64,000 nucleotides of DNA, taken from Numida meleagris (Eukaryota; Chordata; Aves; Galliformes; Numididae). The notes under the pieces were generated by a model that saw only the letters and a program-made list of their open reading frames with translations, was not told the DNA's origin and searched no databases. Positions within the stretch are counted from its first letter, which is position 1. Each line of letters starts with the position of its first letter. A program made the translations under genes and the position numbers. The stretch spans positions 79,329,104 to 79,393,103 of the forward strand of contig NC_034410.1 of NCBI RefSeq assembly GCF_002078875.1, read 5' to 3'. Of this stretch, positions 52,118-62,923 are shown piece by piece.

Positions 52118-52201
52118 ATCCAAGCTTCCTTCACTTGTAGATGTAGAACTAAAAACATCCTCCTCACCATAATCTCTGTTCATCCTCAAGTGTTCTTCTG
52201 T
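52118..52201 (-). CDS. COBL: COBL candidate 84-base acidic cassette exon
   Basis: A candidate exon with acceptor TTTGTGTTACAG and a perfect donor GGAT|GTAAGT. It is 28 codons in phase 0 at both ends and encodes TEEHLRMNRDYGEEDVFSST followed by STSEGSLD. It would sit between the RSNSK exon and the [10 protein letters not shown] exon. The product is acidic and rich in serine and threonine, quite unlike the basic segment before it. Because it is symmetric and its neighbours join in frame without it, it is probably alternatively included. Mammalian Cobl transcripts may vary at this same junction, but I cannot confirm that from memory. The frame continues open past the donor, but only into ordinary intronic sequence. 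Confidence 0.75.
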
Positions 52202-55200
52202 CTGTAACACAAACAAGTATCCTACAGAGCAGTAGCAAAGGAAAGAAAAGAGCAAAAACATGCCAGAGCAAAGCACCAAACCTGATCACAGAATGAGGAC
52301 AAATTGCCTCTGTTGTGTTAGACTGATTGCTGATAAACACCGAAGGAGTCTGCAACATTTCTCTGAGGTAGGCAAGCCCTTAAGAAATTCATTAGCAGGA
52401 ATATAAAAAATTTTGTTTTTAAGATTATAAAAACAGAACAATGCTAAGGCAAGGAAAACAGGTAGCAAGCAGGTCCTGCAGTAACAGTGGCCAGGTTGCC
52501 AGTCTCCACTATACCCACAAAGACAGACAGAGGAGCAAGCAGAGAGCGGCTTCCTCCATACGTCAAAGACAAAACTGCTTCTGTGTCCTATCAGATACCT
52601 TCGCAAGATCCCATGATCAGCTGCACAGAATCTCTGGACTACTGGATTGGTTAGCAGTACCAATCTGATGTAGATGTAGCCTCAGGCACTTGACTACATT
52701 TCACATCAAAAGGCATGGAATTCTGCTACCTTTATGTCTTCATGTTCTTTGCAGGAGAACAGAGGGTAACTGATCCAGAATAACATTAGAATGGACTGAA
52801 GAAGGTGATACCTGATCTGACACTAAGCCTGGAAGCACAAAATTAACCTTAAAGATATTTTCAACCAATTTGTATCAACTGTGAGATAAGATCTCTGTTT
52901 TCATCCTGTGTCATGGCGTTTCAAGCTGAAAAAAAACCAGAAGAGTTCAAAAAGCTGTATCTAGTATATTGTCATCCCACGATTACTGCCTTCAGTGAGC
53001 TAACTGAGAAAGCAAGAGTGTGTGGGCACGGAAATCTGAGTGTGGTCTTGTAGAGTGGAGTGACACCTGATCCGGGATATTTTGCAAGACGGGCTAATAC
53101 TCTCTTCTTCCCTTGCAAACAAAGTTATCTTATCCGTAAATGCCTGAAACCCCACAGCATGTCTTCTGTTCAAGACTTTGGACAATTCTTGCTATCAGCT
53201 AGTTCTAAAATAGAGACTACACATGACCACGTGCAGTGATCCTATATTTGTGTGTGTGCATGCAAATGATAATACAAACAAAGAAAAAAATAAATAAGCA
53301 GAACAAAATGAAGTCTTGCAGGGGAGTGAAATTTTATCCAAGAAACAGTAAAAGCTAGTTTTGGAAAGAACATTCTGGGCCTTTGTACGTCCAGAAACCA
53401 CAGGACACTGGAACCTGGAACCACAGGACATCTCATTATACAATCCCTTCGTAAACCTATTAATTGTTTCTTAAAAGAAGTTAATGAATTTGCCCCCATT
53501 CCACTAAGTATCTTCAGCAGTTTTGGCTGTAAATCTGCCATAACACTGAGCCACATCTATCATGGCCACTTAACATCTGCTTCTTCTTTGTATGCTGTGC
53601 TGTTCTTCAGTTTTTAGTAATTCTTCAGTCTGTTTGGGCTCAAACTACTAGAGAGCATACTACAAATGTAACGATGACTTCCTTGCAGCTCTTAACAAAA
53701 TGGCTGCTAAATCTCTCTTCTTCTACTCTTAATATGAAAGTAAGAGTCCAATAAAGAAACCATTAGGAAAAATCAATTAACTTGTCAGAACTAGCAGCAA
53801 GACTTAAAACCTTTACCTCAGATTTTGAAGCTGTTTCTTCATACTCGTTTGTGCAGTTCCCACCCAGGACAAAAATTACTTGCAGATTATTAATAGACTC
53901 GCAAAAATTTTAACATCTTTTAAAATATACATTTCAAAAAGCAACCTCAGGCTATGACCTCTTATTTTTTAACAGGTATGAAAAAGAGAGGCGGAAGAGA
54001 GGGGGGTATAGAAGCATAAGCAACTTGTAATCCTAGCTGTGATAAACCCACTGCAGTAACCAGAGCACTGCCACGTTTCACAGCAACGTTTTCCAATGTT
54101 GCAAGTGCAATTATTTTACAAGCTAAATCTGATCTGCTTCTGGAATTACAACTCCAAGAGCACACACTTCTTATTGAAGTTCAGTAACATGGAAACAGAT
54201 GACCAACTATCATGCAGTAAACATGTTTGTTATGTTCAGTTCATCCAGAGGAACTGCAGCGCCGTAGTGTGCCCTCGGAGTTCATGTTGAGCTTGCTTGT
54301 GAACTAGATTCTTCCAGGCAGAGGCAGCATTATTGCTTCAGTTGTGCTTTTGTTCCTTACTAAATGGGAAATACTTGCCTACACAGGATAAATGCTTCAA
54401 AACTCACTTCTTTTCCCATAAAATATAGCTCTGCTGCATACTTCAAAAAACATTAAGAATAGTTCAGGATCCATGTCAGATCAGATATTTCAGTATGGTA
54501 ATTCTCAATGCTGATACTGGAAGCCACTGCCTGGCAAAATAACTCCAAAATAGATCATAATGAAAAATGGTGAGAACTGAAAGATTTTGGAAAGCTTATA
54601 CAGTTTTAGAAACATGACTGGAACTGTAAGCGTTAACACCAGTCCGTCAGCAAAGTATATGTTACTTAGTACTGGTTCATCTGATTTAGTACCAATACAG
54701 ATACCGTAATGGCATCTTGAGCTTAGTTGAAGAAAGTTTTTTATATCAGCTTTCCTTTCTGAAAGTTTGAAAATGCCAGACATGCACCGCAGCAGACACT
54801 GATCCTTCAGTGTATTACTCCTTTTAGTACTGCAAGTTATTTGAGTCATCAGTTTTGCTGTTGTGTTATTTACCATCTCTAAGTCTGCACATATCTTACT
54901 GCAGATATACATGCTTTAAAACAGAGTATCACACATGCACAGAAGAGTTAGATGTATCTAATGTGTTCTATACTACATCACTTCCTTCATAAATGTTTTT
55001 TTTTCATTCAACCTACGTAATACTAAGAGGAATAAAAGGTAACAAGCCCGAATATCCATCTGTACCAATTAACTATAGTTAACACATCTGCTGAAAGATG
55101 ACTTCTTGGAAAAAAATCAACAATAATAAAAATCAATAATAACAAAAACAAACAAACCCTACTATTCACAGGCAAAATATATCTGTAAAGAAACGAGTTC

Positions 55201-55234
55201 TCTTTAGCAAAGTAATATATTGATGAACACTTAC
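52202..55234 (-). other. COBL: COBL intron between FLGFFK exon and 84-base cassette
   Basis: An intron of 3,033 bases, phase 0. Frames at 52286-52663 and 54505-54912 on the minus strand are open but resemble no protein I recognise and lack paired splice sites. No interspersed repeat was recognised. Confidence 0.85.
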
Positions 55235-55329
55235 CTTGCTGTTGCTTCTATTAGCTTTGAAAAATCCCAGAAATCCTTTCTTTTCTTTTTCTATTGTATC
55301 ATTGCTTAGTGAAACACTTCGACTTGGCT
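55235..55329 (-). CDS. COBL: COBL exon, basic FLGFFKANR segment
   Basis: This 95-base exon follows the acceptor CTGTTTCAG and ends at the donor CAGCAAG|GTAAGT-like sequence (GGTAAG on the minus strand). It enters in phase 1 and leaves in phase 0, encoding E-PSRSVSLSNDTIEKEKKG, then FLGFFKANRSNSK. Mammalian COBL has [20 protein letters not shown] followed by LGFFKVNKRSNSK in the same place. The run of lysines before FLGFFK is conserved in the paralogue COBLL1 as well (KGFFSFFQRSKKKR), which supports a functional basic-hydrophobic motif. The exon is not a multiple of three, so it should be constitutive. Confidence 0.95.
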
Positions 55330-57234
55330 CTGAAACAGTTATAATGGAATATTTTTACATTTTTGAAACAAAGATCAGTATTTTAACACATCCTGGGTTA
55401 ATGCTGTACTTTTATGAGCTAGAGATTTTATGAACTATTTTATGAGTAAATGCCAGATCCTGCACTTTCTTTTTCATCAGACTTTTATTTCCTCTGAGCT
55501 TGCTCCAAAATCTAGAGAAGAGAAATGGAACGTCATAAATTTTGGTAAGTTTTCAATCACAATTGAGTAATCTTCAGGACTCTGTGATCACTCTGTCTCC
55601 CTTCAACCTTCCCAACACTAGCTGAGTTGGATGAGCAATGTGATAAAGTCACACACTACAAAGAACAACCACTAGTTTGACATTCAATATACAGACTGTA
55701 AAACTCTACTGTATTTTTAATGGGCACTGCCTAATGCTAGAGATTTCTCTGCTTTCAAGAACATCAGAGTATCCCACCAGCACAAAGGGTTTGACAAAAA
55801 AAAAGTTTTAAATATTTATTTAACAACAATTAATAAGCATTCAGAATGGCTTGTTTCTTGCCAGAAATTGAAGGCCTACTTCACAAGAAACCCTAATCCC
55901 AGAATTCCAGTAAATTGACCTGCATTTCACACATAGCACATGATTTTCATGAAGGATCACTCTGCAAATCAGTAATGTCAGCTGTTAGAAGGTGTTAAGC
56001 ACATAGAGTAGTTCAAAGCACAGTAGAAGAGTGAAGGTGGTGGACCACAAGGAAAACAGGGAAAAACTGAAAAACTATCCTTAAGAAAGGCTGCAACTCC
56101 CCAGCATAAAAAAAAAAAAAAAAGAGCAGCAATAAAACACCACTAATAAATTAATACCTTCCTCAAATAATGTCTAAGCTCATTCACCAGAAACTCCTGT
56201 TTTTTTGCTCAGGGCTGGGCTGCAACGGAATGTGGATCTCGAATCCCTTGCTCATCTATTCAAAAACAAGCAGTAATGACTAAAGGCTAGCATAAGACAC
56301 GTCAGTAACTGCTGATCATCAACAGTTTGATGGAAATCCAAACTGGGATTTTAAACACTGCATATCACTTCAAAACAACAATGAATCTGGATAATTTTTT
56401 CTTAAATAAATAGAGCACCTATGCACTCTAATGTGATGCTCTGTGTAAGAACAAGCCACAGCACACCTGACATAGGAGTTAGTAGGAAAAATCACTGGCT
56501 TTAGTGAAGCCAAGGGCCAACAAGCCCCTAGCCAGTGACAACCTCTCAATGGCTGTCACTGTCTGATGGAGATGGACTTCGATCCTGAAAATTTGTAGAA
56601 GTTACCCACTGCTTTATTTTTGTTGTACTGGTAACACAATGATGTAACAAATCAAGCACACCTTTCTAGAGGATAATTAACTTAATGTTACATAACAGAC
56701 TCAGTAGGGGAGAAGGATCTACTAAACATACATCTTTTCTGTTTAACAAGAAGCAGATGCACAAATGTAATCTAATCAAATCCTATCTACTGTAGCATTT
56801 CAGAAGTCAGCATTTACCTAGAGTTATGCAACGTGTACACACACGTTCCAGTCTGATATTAAAATGCTTGATTACAAATAAATTACAATTAGTGAAAGAT
56901 CTCACAGAACTCAAAACATTCTGCCTCTGCTTCTGTAAAAAGTTTGAATCTAAAAGACTCGAAGCATACTGTGCCATATAATAGTTAAGTGACAGGATTT
57001 GTTAATTGCTGGCATTTAGTGGCAATTACTGAAGAAGTATGCACACAAGTGTGTTTGTTCTGACAAAAAAGCATGGCCCTGGAAACAACATGGTCCAAAA
57101 GACAACAAAGACCGTGACAACAGCTTGTTTCACAACAGCGTTTTACACAACAGTGTTAAAGATCCATCTCCCAGAACCACATTAAACAACAGCAACGGAA
57201 AAGCTGATTTCCCCTCAGCAGCATTGTACAGTAC
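55330..57234 (-). other. COBL: COBL intron between 45-base cassette and FLGFFK exon
   Basis: An intron of 1,905 bases, phase 1, if the 45-base cassette is used. It is AT-rich unique sequence with a short A-tract near 56108. Nothing else was seen. Confidence 0.8.
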
Positions 57235-57279
57235 CTCTGTAGTTCAGAGAAGGTTCAGACTGAGTTTTTGATGGAGGAA
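57235..57279 (-). CDS. COBL: COBL candidate 45-base cassette exon
   Basis: This short candidate exon was found from splice signals. The acceptor CCCTGCCTTTTCCAG precedes it, with a strong polypyrimidine tract, and the donor AGAG|GTACTG follows. It is exactly 15 codons, enters and leaves in phase 1, and joins both neighbours without a stop: after DRKR it adds V-PPSKTQSEPSLNYR and then the glutamate that opens the next exon. The peptide is proline- and serine-rich, with a possible phosphorylatable or SH3-type PPSKTQSEP stretch. The flanking exons also join directly in frame, so inclusion is optional. I could not match it to a remembered mammalian isoform, so it rests on signals, phase and position only. 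Confidence 0.7.
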
Positions 57280-57904
57280 CTGGAAAAGGCAGGGAATGAA
57301 AGGACAAGAGAAGACACATTAAAGTTCAAATATTGCCCAGTAAGCCACAGTATTCATTCACTACTCCTTGTACTTGTATTCCTACAACTGTAGAAACAAA
57401 ACCTCACCCGATACTAGGCATGCAGAGTTCCTAACAGAAGCTGTTTAGCTTAGAAAAAGAGAAGTTCCTTCTCGATTCACTCATGAAACAGCTTCAGCTG
57501 CTACCCCAAAGTATGTTAGCAGGTGGCAGCAGAGCTTGCCTTTTAAATATACTTTGCCTTCAGCATTTTTATTTCAGGGAAGGAGAGGAGGACGAGTATT
57601 TCATTTCTTTAGAACCTGCTCTAACAAACACAGCTAGCGAAAATGTACTTTAAAAATGTCAGTTCTTCGGGTAATTAGTGAGCCTGGACAACCTATTCCA
57701 TGCACAATCCACAAAACAACTACTATGTAGAGCAATGGGATTATTCCTCTGGAGGATTACAAATGAAAACACAGAAGGAAGGTAACTTCTTGAACAAAGG
57801 GGAACCTCTACTAATTTACATGTGTATTTATCATTTTTCTCATGAAGCACCACAATGCAGAGCAAGAGGAAGGCAGAGAAGGCAAATACACACTCAAGAT
57901 CGGG

Positions 57905-58116
57905 GAATACTGTCATAATGCACTGGCACAGGCTGCCCAGAGAAGCTGTGGGTGCCCCATCCCTGGAGGTGCTCAAGGCCAGGTTGGATGGGGCCCTGGG
58001 CAGCCTGAGCTGGTGGGTGGCAGCCCTGCCCACGGCAAGGGGGGGGTGGGGGTGGGGCTGGGCGGGCCTTAAGCTCCGTTCCAACCCAAGCCTTTACATA
58101 ATTCTTTCATTCTAAG
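57905..58116 (+). mobile_element. CR1 retrotransposon fragment, 5'-truncated, plus orientation
   Basis: Sense CR1 3' sequence: atgcactggcacaggctgcc, cagagaagctgtgggtgccc, catccctggaggtgctcaag, gccaggttggatggggccct, then a G-rich stretch and cttaagctccgttccaaccc, ending in degenerate octamers ttctttcattctaagatg. It lies antisense to COBL within the intron after the Cobl homology region. Confidence 0.94.
58039..58066 (+). repeat. G-rich tract, potential G-quadruplex
   Basis: The plus strand has G runs of 8, 5, 4, 3 and 3 separated by one or two bases. It lies inside the CR1 copy, at a place normally occupied by a shorter G-rich variable tract. It is the template strand for COBL, so a DNA but not an RNA G-quadruplex is possible. 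Confidence 0.85.
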
Positions 58117-59458
58117 ATGACAAAAGGCATGCTAAAATATTAAAAGAAGATATATAAAGATATATATTTTTTCTGATGCGGAGAGCAGCATAGCATCAAA
58201 TGTTACAGATTTTCTGCTGTAATCCCAGGACTCAAGTATTGTTTTTTGAGCATACAGGATAACTGCACTCTTTAAACCTTAGCCTGAGGATCCACAAAGC
58301 ACCAATATAAGCACAACCACCTTCATTTAAAAAAAACAAAAAGGAGTTTAAGTAAGGCCTAGCATAATTATTCTGTACGTTGTTTCTGAAGTATGCTGAA
58401 CATTTCTTGTTGAATATTACGCATTTTCAATATGTTGCTCCAAATTGCTTAGCTTAATTACAGTAAACATGTCTTTAAAGAAAAAAGAAAAACACATAAT
58501 TCAGTTATGACACACTGTCAGCCACTTTTTGAGCATCCTGACAATTCAAAGAAAAAGGAGACATTTAGTTTACTTAAGAGTCTAAACTCATTGAAATTTG
58601 GCTCTTACAGAGGTAGAACTGTCACTTACCAAAGAAGTTTGAAAGGAGAGACAGAACATCAACATAAATAAATAACTGTATAAATAAAAAATAAGCCTGC
58701 TGCTCAATGCATACAAGACTGACATTATCTAAACAATAAGTAAGGACATCTACTGTGCTGGAAATGATACTGATTGAGACAAACTGCAGGAGACGGCATT
58801 AATGAATATCACTTTCTGATCTCAAAGGAAGTAGCAGTTGTCAATATGTACTTTTAAAGAATGTATACTTTAAAGCACATAGCATACTTCTGCTTTTTGA
58901 ATACACAATCAAGCTGATGAAATTCAAGCTCCAGCTGCCACTACAATACTGTCTAGGAGAACAGAAGAGGAGGGAGAAAAAAGAAAGAAAATAAAACTTT
59001 AAATACTAATACCTCTTAGCTTCTTCTCACAAAATCATCAGTAGCTTTGCTCCTTGGAGGAACCACCTCTGCACCCATTCACAGTTTGTTCGTCACAAGC
59101 CCTGCTCTGTCACCTCTGCCTCTCAGCTTTCGCAGCTGCCATGACTGTGGCACGTCTCCCCTTTCCTTCTCTCTGACCCACAGCACAAGTTAGTGACGGG
59201 CCCCCGGGTGACGTGCACTGGTACTAACAGCAGCTCTGAGAAGCACAAAGCTCCTCCTTTCACCCTGCCCTAGGCCAATGCATGCCCTGCCAGGGGCCAG
59301 TACAGCTTGGCACCAGCCCCAGAGTAGCTGGGGATGGCTGGGCACACCGTTGACCCGGATGCTGCTCTTGGGATTGAGGCCCCCCAAAATGCTCTTCAGT
59401 TGCCTAATTGTTGGCACCTCATCTAACTCAGCTCTAACTGCTTTCAGTTGTAGCTCAC

Positions 59459-59687
59459 CTCTTTTTCGGTCCCAGGCATACAGCTCACTTATCCCCAGCT
59501 CCTCCAAGGATTTGGTAAGCTCCAGCTCCTCCCCAGTGATGCTGTCTCGCAGAAGAACAATGTGCTCCTGACTGACCTCACACTTCTCACAAATAGCTGG
59601 GATGATGTTGTGGAGAGGCACATCCGGGCTGACTCGAACCACCGCCTTCTGTGTCTTCAGGTAATTTACCACCAGCCTCACAGATTT
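59459..59687 (-). CDS. COBL: COBL exon, second half of Cobl homology region
   Basis: This 229-base exon follows the acceptor TTTGTTTCTGCAG, enters in phase 0 and leaves in phase 1 at the donor AGAG|GTGAGC. It encodes [20 protein letters not shown], then [40 protein letters not shown] and [16 protein letters not shown]. This is nearly residue for residue the mammalian segment [42 protein letters not shown] (shown only in part). With the preceding exon it completes the Cobl homology region. The donor is followed by an open frame of 89 more codons down to a stop at 59190, reported separately as possible intron retention. Confidence 0.95.
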
Positions 59688-60452
59688 CTGCAGAAACAAA
59701 TACAAATGCTCAGCCCTCACTTTATAATGGCCAAGCTCTCTTACAATGAGAATGGCATTGGGGGCCTGTATTGACTTAATTCCCTTCTGGCTAACTTACC
59801 CCATATACACACTTACTACAAAAAAATACTACTAATAACAGAAAAATTCTTGGAACATCTTTGTCTCTAATGAGACAGTCAGGAAAGTGGGCAAATAAGG
59901 AAAAGGAATGAGAGGCAGCCATCAATTTTGTGCCACTATATATAAGAACCACTGTTTCTGAAAGACTTCTGTGTAATTAGCTATCTTGATCCAGGATAAT
60001 AAAAATTTAAGCAAACTAGTATTTGTAAGATGGTTACTTGTGGATCTTCCCAATATGTGAAATGCATTTATTAATGATCAGTCTTCTCCCTTAGCTTTAA
60101 TATAGATTGCAAATAAAATACTATCGAAGCCCCACCTACCTTCACACAATCCCACATCCCTCATTTTATCAACTACTATCAATTTCCACATTTAGGTCTC
60201 TGATGAAAAATATTTACAAGAACAAATTTCCATCTAAACAACCGCATGCAACAGAAAATTCTGTGTAAATGCTGCAGTCCAAACTGGAAGCTGCCAGTCC
60301 ATGTGCAAATCAGCTGAACTAGTAGAGCAGGTTATAGTCAATTTCAAGCCTCCTCCACCTGGTCTGAAGATGCAAAGACTGGAAAAACTACTTGAAGTGA
60401 TAAAAACAAAATGATGTTTCATGTCACTCTTTTAGGGCTACAGAGTACTGAC
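59688..60452 (-). other. COBL: COBL intron inside Cobl homology region
   Basis: A short intron of 765 bases, phase 0, with donor GTCAGT and acceptor TTTCTGCAG. No repeats or other features were seen. Confidence 0.93.
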
Positions 60453-60663
60453 CTCAGGAGCCCTTGGCAGAGGTCTCTTTATCTTCTCTTCAGGAACCTT
60501 CTCTTTCAGGAGTACTGTCTGTACATCCAGTGCTCCTATCAAAGTGTTTGGCTTGTAACTCAAAGGTTGCTGAGTTTCCAAAGACTTCAATTCAAGACTG
60601 TACTGGGATGGATTCAAGTGATACCGGCTGCATAGATCAACCAAAAGATCCATCACAGCTTTA
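60453..60663 (-). CDS. COBL: COBL exon, start of Cobl homology region
   Basis: This 211-base exon begins after the acceptor CCCTACAG (last base 60664) and ends at the donor GAG|GTCAGT. Translation enters one base into the exon and starts [21 protein letters not shown]; it continues through [20 protein letters not shown] and ends [15 protein letters not shown] in phase 0. The residues correspond to the mammalian stretch MMDLLVELCLQNHLNPS...VPEEKVKPGPPKVPE. It is the first half of the N-terminal Cobl homology region, which is ubiquitin-like in character in this family. The GTG at 60656 is an internal valine codon, not a start. The exon that should precede it, containing the VTVVLPSG-type sequence, was not found in 60664-64000. 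Confidence 0.95.
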
Positions 60664-61446
60664 CTGTAGGGAAAAAGACATTCACTGTTAGCATGGAGAA
60701 AAACATCTGCTAAAAAAATTCACTACTGTTTTAATACCAGAGAAAAAATACAGGACAAGCTGGGGATGTGTCACTAGCAGGAAACAGTGCTGATGCTCTT
60801 AAATGCTGAAAAGATCAGATGAAAACATCTGGAATTAACTATATTTGATTCAGACCACAGTGCTGAAAATAACACTAACAATCAGAAGCCTGAAGTGGAC
60901 AAAGAGCATCTTTTCTGTTAATGCATATTTTCTCCAGTTCAAGCTCTGGTCTTTAAAGAGATGAAAAGATACAAATAAATGACTCATTCAAGGTATGGTA
61001 ACCTCCACCTACATTTGAGTGAAAATCAAAATGGAACGTGAATCTGGAACAAGAGGTAGACAGGATTTTTTCAGCTTACAGATTTTTCTGAAATTTCCAG
61101 TGTCCTCCCCTGTTTGATGCTAGTAGTATTTTCAAGTACAAAAGATCCCATCCATATTTATTTTGGTGAGAATATTAACCCAATATACAAAAATCTGTTC
61201 ACAAGTACTTGCTTTATCAAGACCTCTCATTACAGATGTGATTCCCACACCACGAGTTTAAGAAGTCATTCATTTCCGTCTCTTACTCCAAGACACAAAG
61301 CAGAGGCAATAACTCACATCAAGCAGTAAGGCAGCTTGATACTGTCTGACACAGTGGATATGAGCTATGTCTCTCCACACCTCAGCAAGTCTCTTCTCTA
61401 CCAAGGTACTGAAAATTCCCAGTAAATACCATCCAGGATCAGATAC

Positions 61447-61482
61447 AGTAGGTTTATTAAAACTAGTAGGTTTATTAAAACT
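61447..61482 (+). repeat. 18-base perfect tandem duplication
   Basis: Two adjacent exact copies of agtaggtttattaaaact in the upstream intron. Confidence 0.95.
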
Positions 61483-62903
61483 GCTGATGTTTATGAAAAG
61501 TTTTGATTTCCTAAAACCGTATCTGCTATCAACAAAACAACCAAAGTCAAAAAAGTCACTGGCCCTACTTGAAGACTCTAATATACATAATTTAATATTA
61601 AATGTTTAGATAGCATATTTTCCAAGGAAATGGCACTTATTCTTGAGAAAAAAAAGAATACTTCACAGATTATTAACTACCATTTGTAGCCCAAGAACTG
61701 TGCTCAGCTGCAAGCTGCAGATATCTGGAGACTACTCTTGGGGAATGCCCACCTTCTTTCTAGGTATATGCTGTGGGCCAACAACTGGTCAAGAAGTCGC
61801 TGAAGAACTCTGGAAGGCTAATGACAGAGAAATGCAATGAAAATGGAAAACAAGTCTAATCCCTTATTAAGGGGCAAAAGACTAAAACATACACAGGTGC
61901 CAGCTCTTGTGTAAGAGATGAGAAATAGCTCAAGGACCTTCTTTACAGTAATCTATTCCAAGTTTAACTGAGTTATGCAACGTGAACTGAGAAAGTGACA
62001 GGCATGGAAAATTTGAAATACACGATCATATTTAAAGAGAATGAAACTGAGTGAGAAGATGAAGATCAAATGAGGAAAACAATAATATGTATAGGAGGCT
62101 TCAGGAAAAAAGAGCACTGTGGTTAACTGCTAACATGAAGTGTATCTAAACGGAAATGTGTATCCAGGTCACTTCATGAAATTTTCTGATGACTTATTCT
62201 GGCAATATCCTCCAACTGCAGATGCCTCTATTTTGCAGCGACTATTACTTCAAATGTAACAAGCCACAAAACAGAAACATTTATACATAGTAAATCCAGA
62301 CTATAGGAAAATCCTACACACTCTGATATTTAAATAAGCATTCCTTATGCTGTACAGTAGTAAGCATTTTAAAAAGTGTCAGTCTGTCTGATACAGATCT
62401 CAGCTTGTCTGTTTACAGATATATTTCTTTTAAAGTGAAATTTGCATTCTTTTTTTTCCCTCAGTCTTATTGCTATTGTTTCAGAGAAAAGTAAATAACC
62501 TGGCAGAACCGCAACACATGGTGTTCTATTTGCTACGCATTTTTATTTAAAGTGAAATGCTAATGTATTGCTGTAGTGCATAATACTGTGATAATTCATT
62601 CAAATGTAGGCTCTTATTATATCATTCCAAACACTAAAAAAAAAAAAACCAGCCCTCAAAAAACAATTTTTTTATATAATCCTATATTCCAAAAGAGCAG
62701 TTTATGATTCTGTGTACTTACCACTGAATTTATGAAGTATGTTATGTAGTAATAGTGTCTCAATTTCAAGATTAGAAACCTCACCAGCTAGCTCAGAAAA
62801 TAAGTTGCAGACAATCACAGGAGTTGAAGAAATTTGTCCAGACAATGAAGAATTTTAAAATCCAGCCAAACATGAGATTTCACTTTATTGTTGATTACAG
62901 AGC

Positions 62904-62923
62904 AGGTTAATGAAGGTTAATGA
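62904..62923 (+). repeat. 10-base tandem duplication
   Basis: Two adjacent exact copies of aggttaatga. Confidence 0.9.

Larger units (their letters stand above)
57280..59458 (-). other. COBL: COBL intron after Cobl homology region
   Basis: An intron of 2,179 bases, phase 1. Its first about 400 bases in transcript order (59458 down to about 59040) are clearly GC-richer than the surroundings and stay open in the exon frame to a stop at 59190. It also contains a CR1 3' fragment at 57905-58116 in the opposite orientation to the gene. Confidence 0.85.
4174..60663 (-). other. COBL: COBL gene, internal part (cordon-bleu WH2 repeat protein), eight exons
   Basis: Span of the recognisable exons of COBL, transcribed toward lower coordinates. 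The exon products match remembered mammalian COBL in order: Cobl homology region, FLGFFK basic segment, PNSPS...TLGPSLSLG...[18 protein letters not shown], then VPQKPPRG...PPPPPYPPPD. All eight exons join in frame with consensus splice sites. Cobl nucleates unbranched actin filaments with C-terminal WH2 domains and shapes dendrites and apical microvilli. Its KRRAP motifs bind syndapin and the N-terminal region also has regulatory partners (family knowledge). The WH2 domains, the start codon and the promoter are not in this window. The paralogue COBLL1 was considered, but [15 protein letters not shown] and KNxx-free [19 protein letters not shown] fit COBL much better. Confidence 0.95.

Noticed and set aside
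54505..54912. 135-codon minus-strand open frame
   Set aside because: On the COBL strand but without matching acceptor and donor or any COBL similarity.
59627..59642. B-box-like sequence gactcgaacc suggesting a tRNA gene
   Set aside because: It falls inside the Cobl homology exon, where it encodes part of AVVRVSP, and there is no cloverleaf.
60438..60656. GTG at 60656 as an internal translation start
   Set aside because: It is a valine codon inside an exon whose acceptor lies at 60664; an alternative start would need its own promoter, which is not seen.
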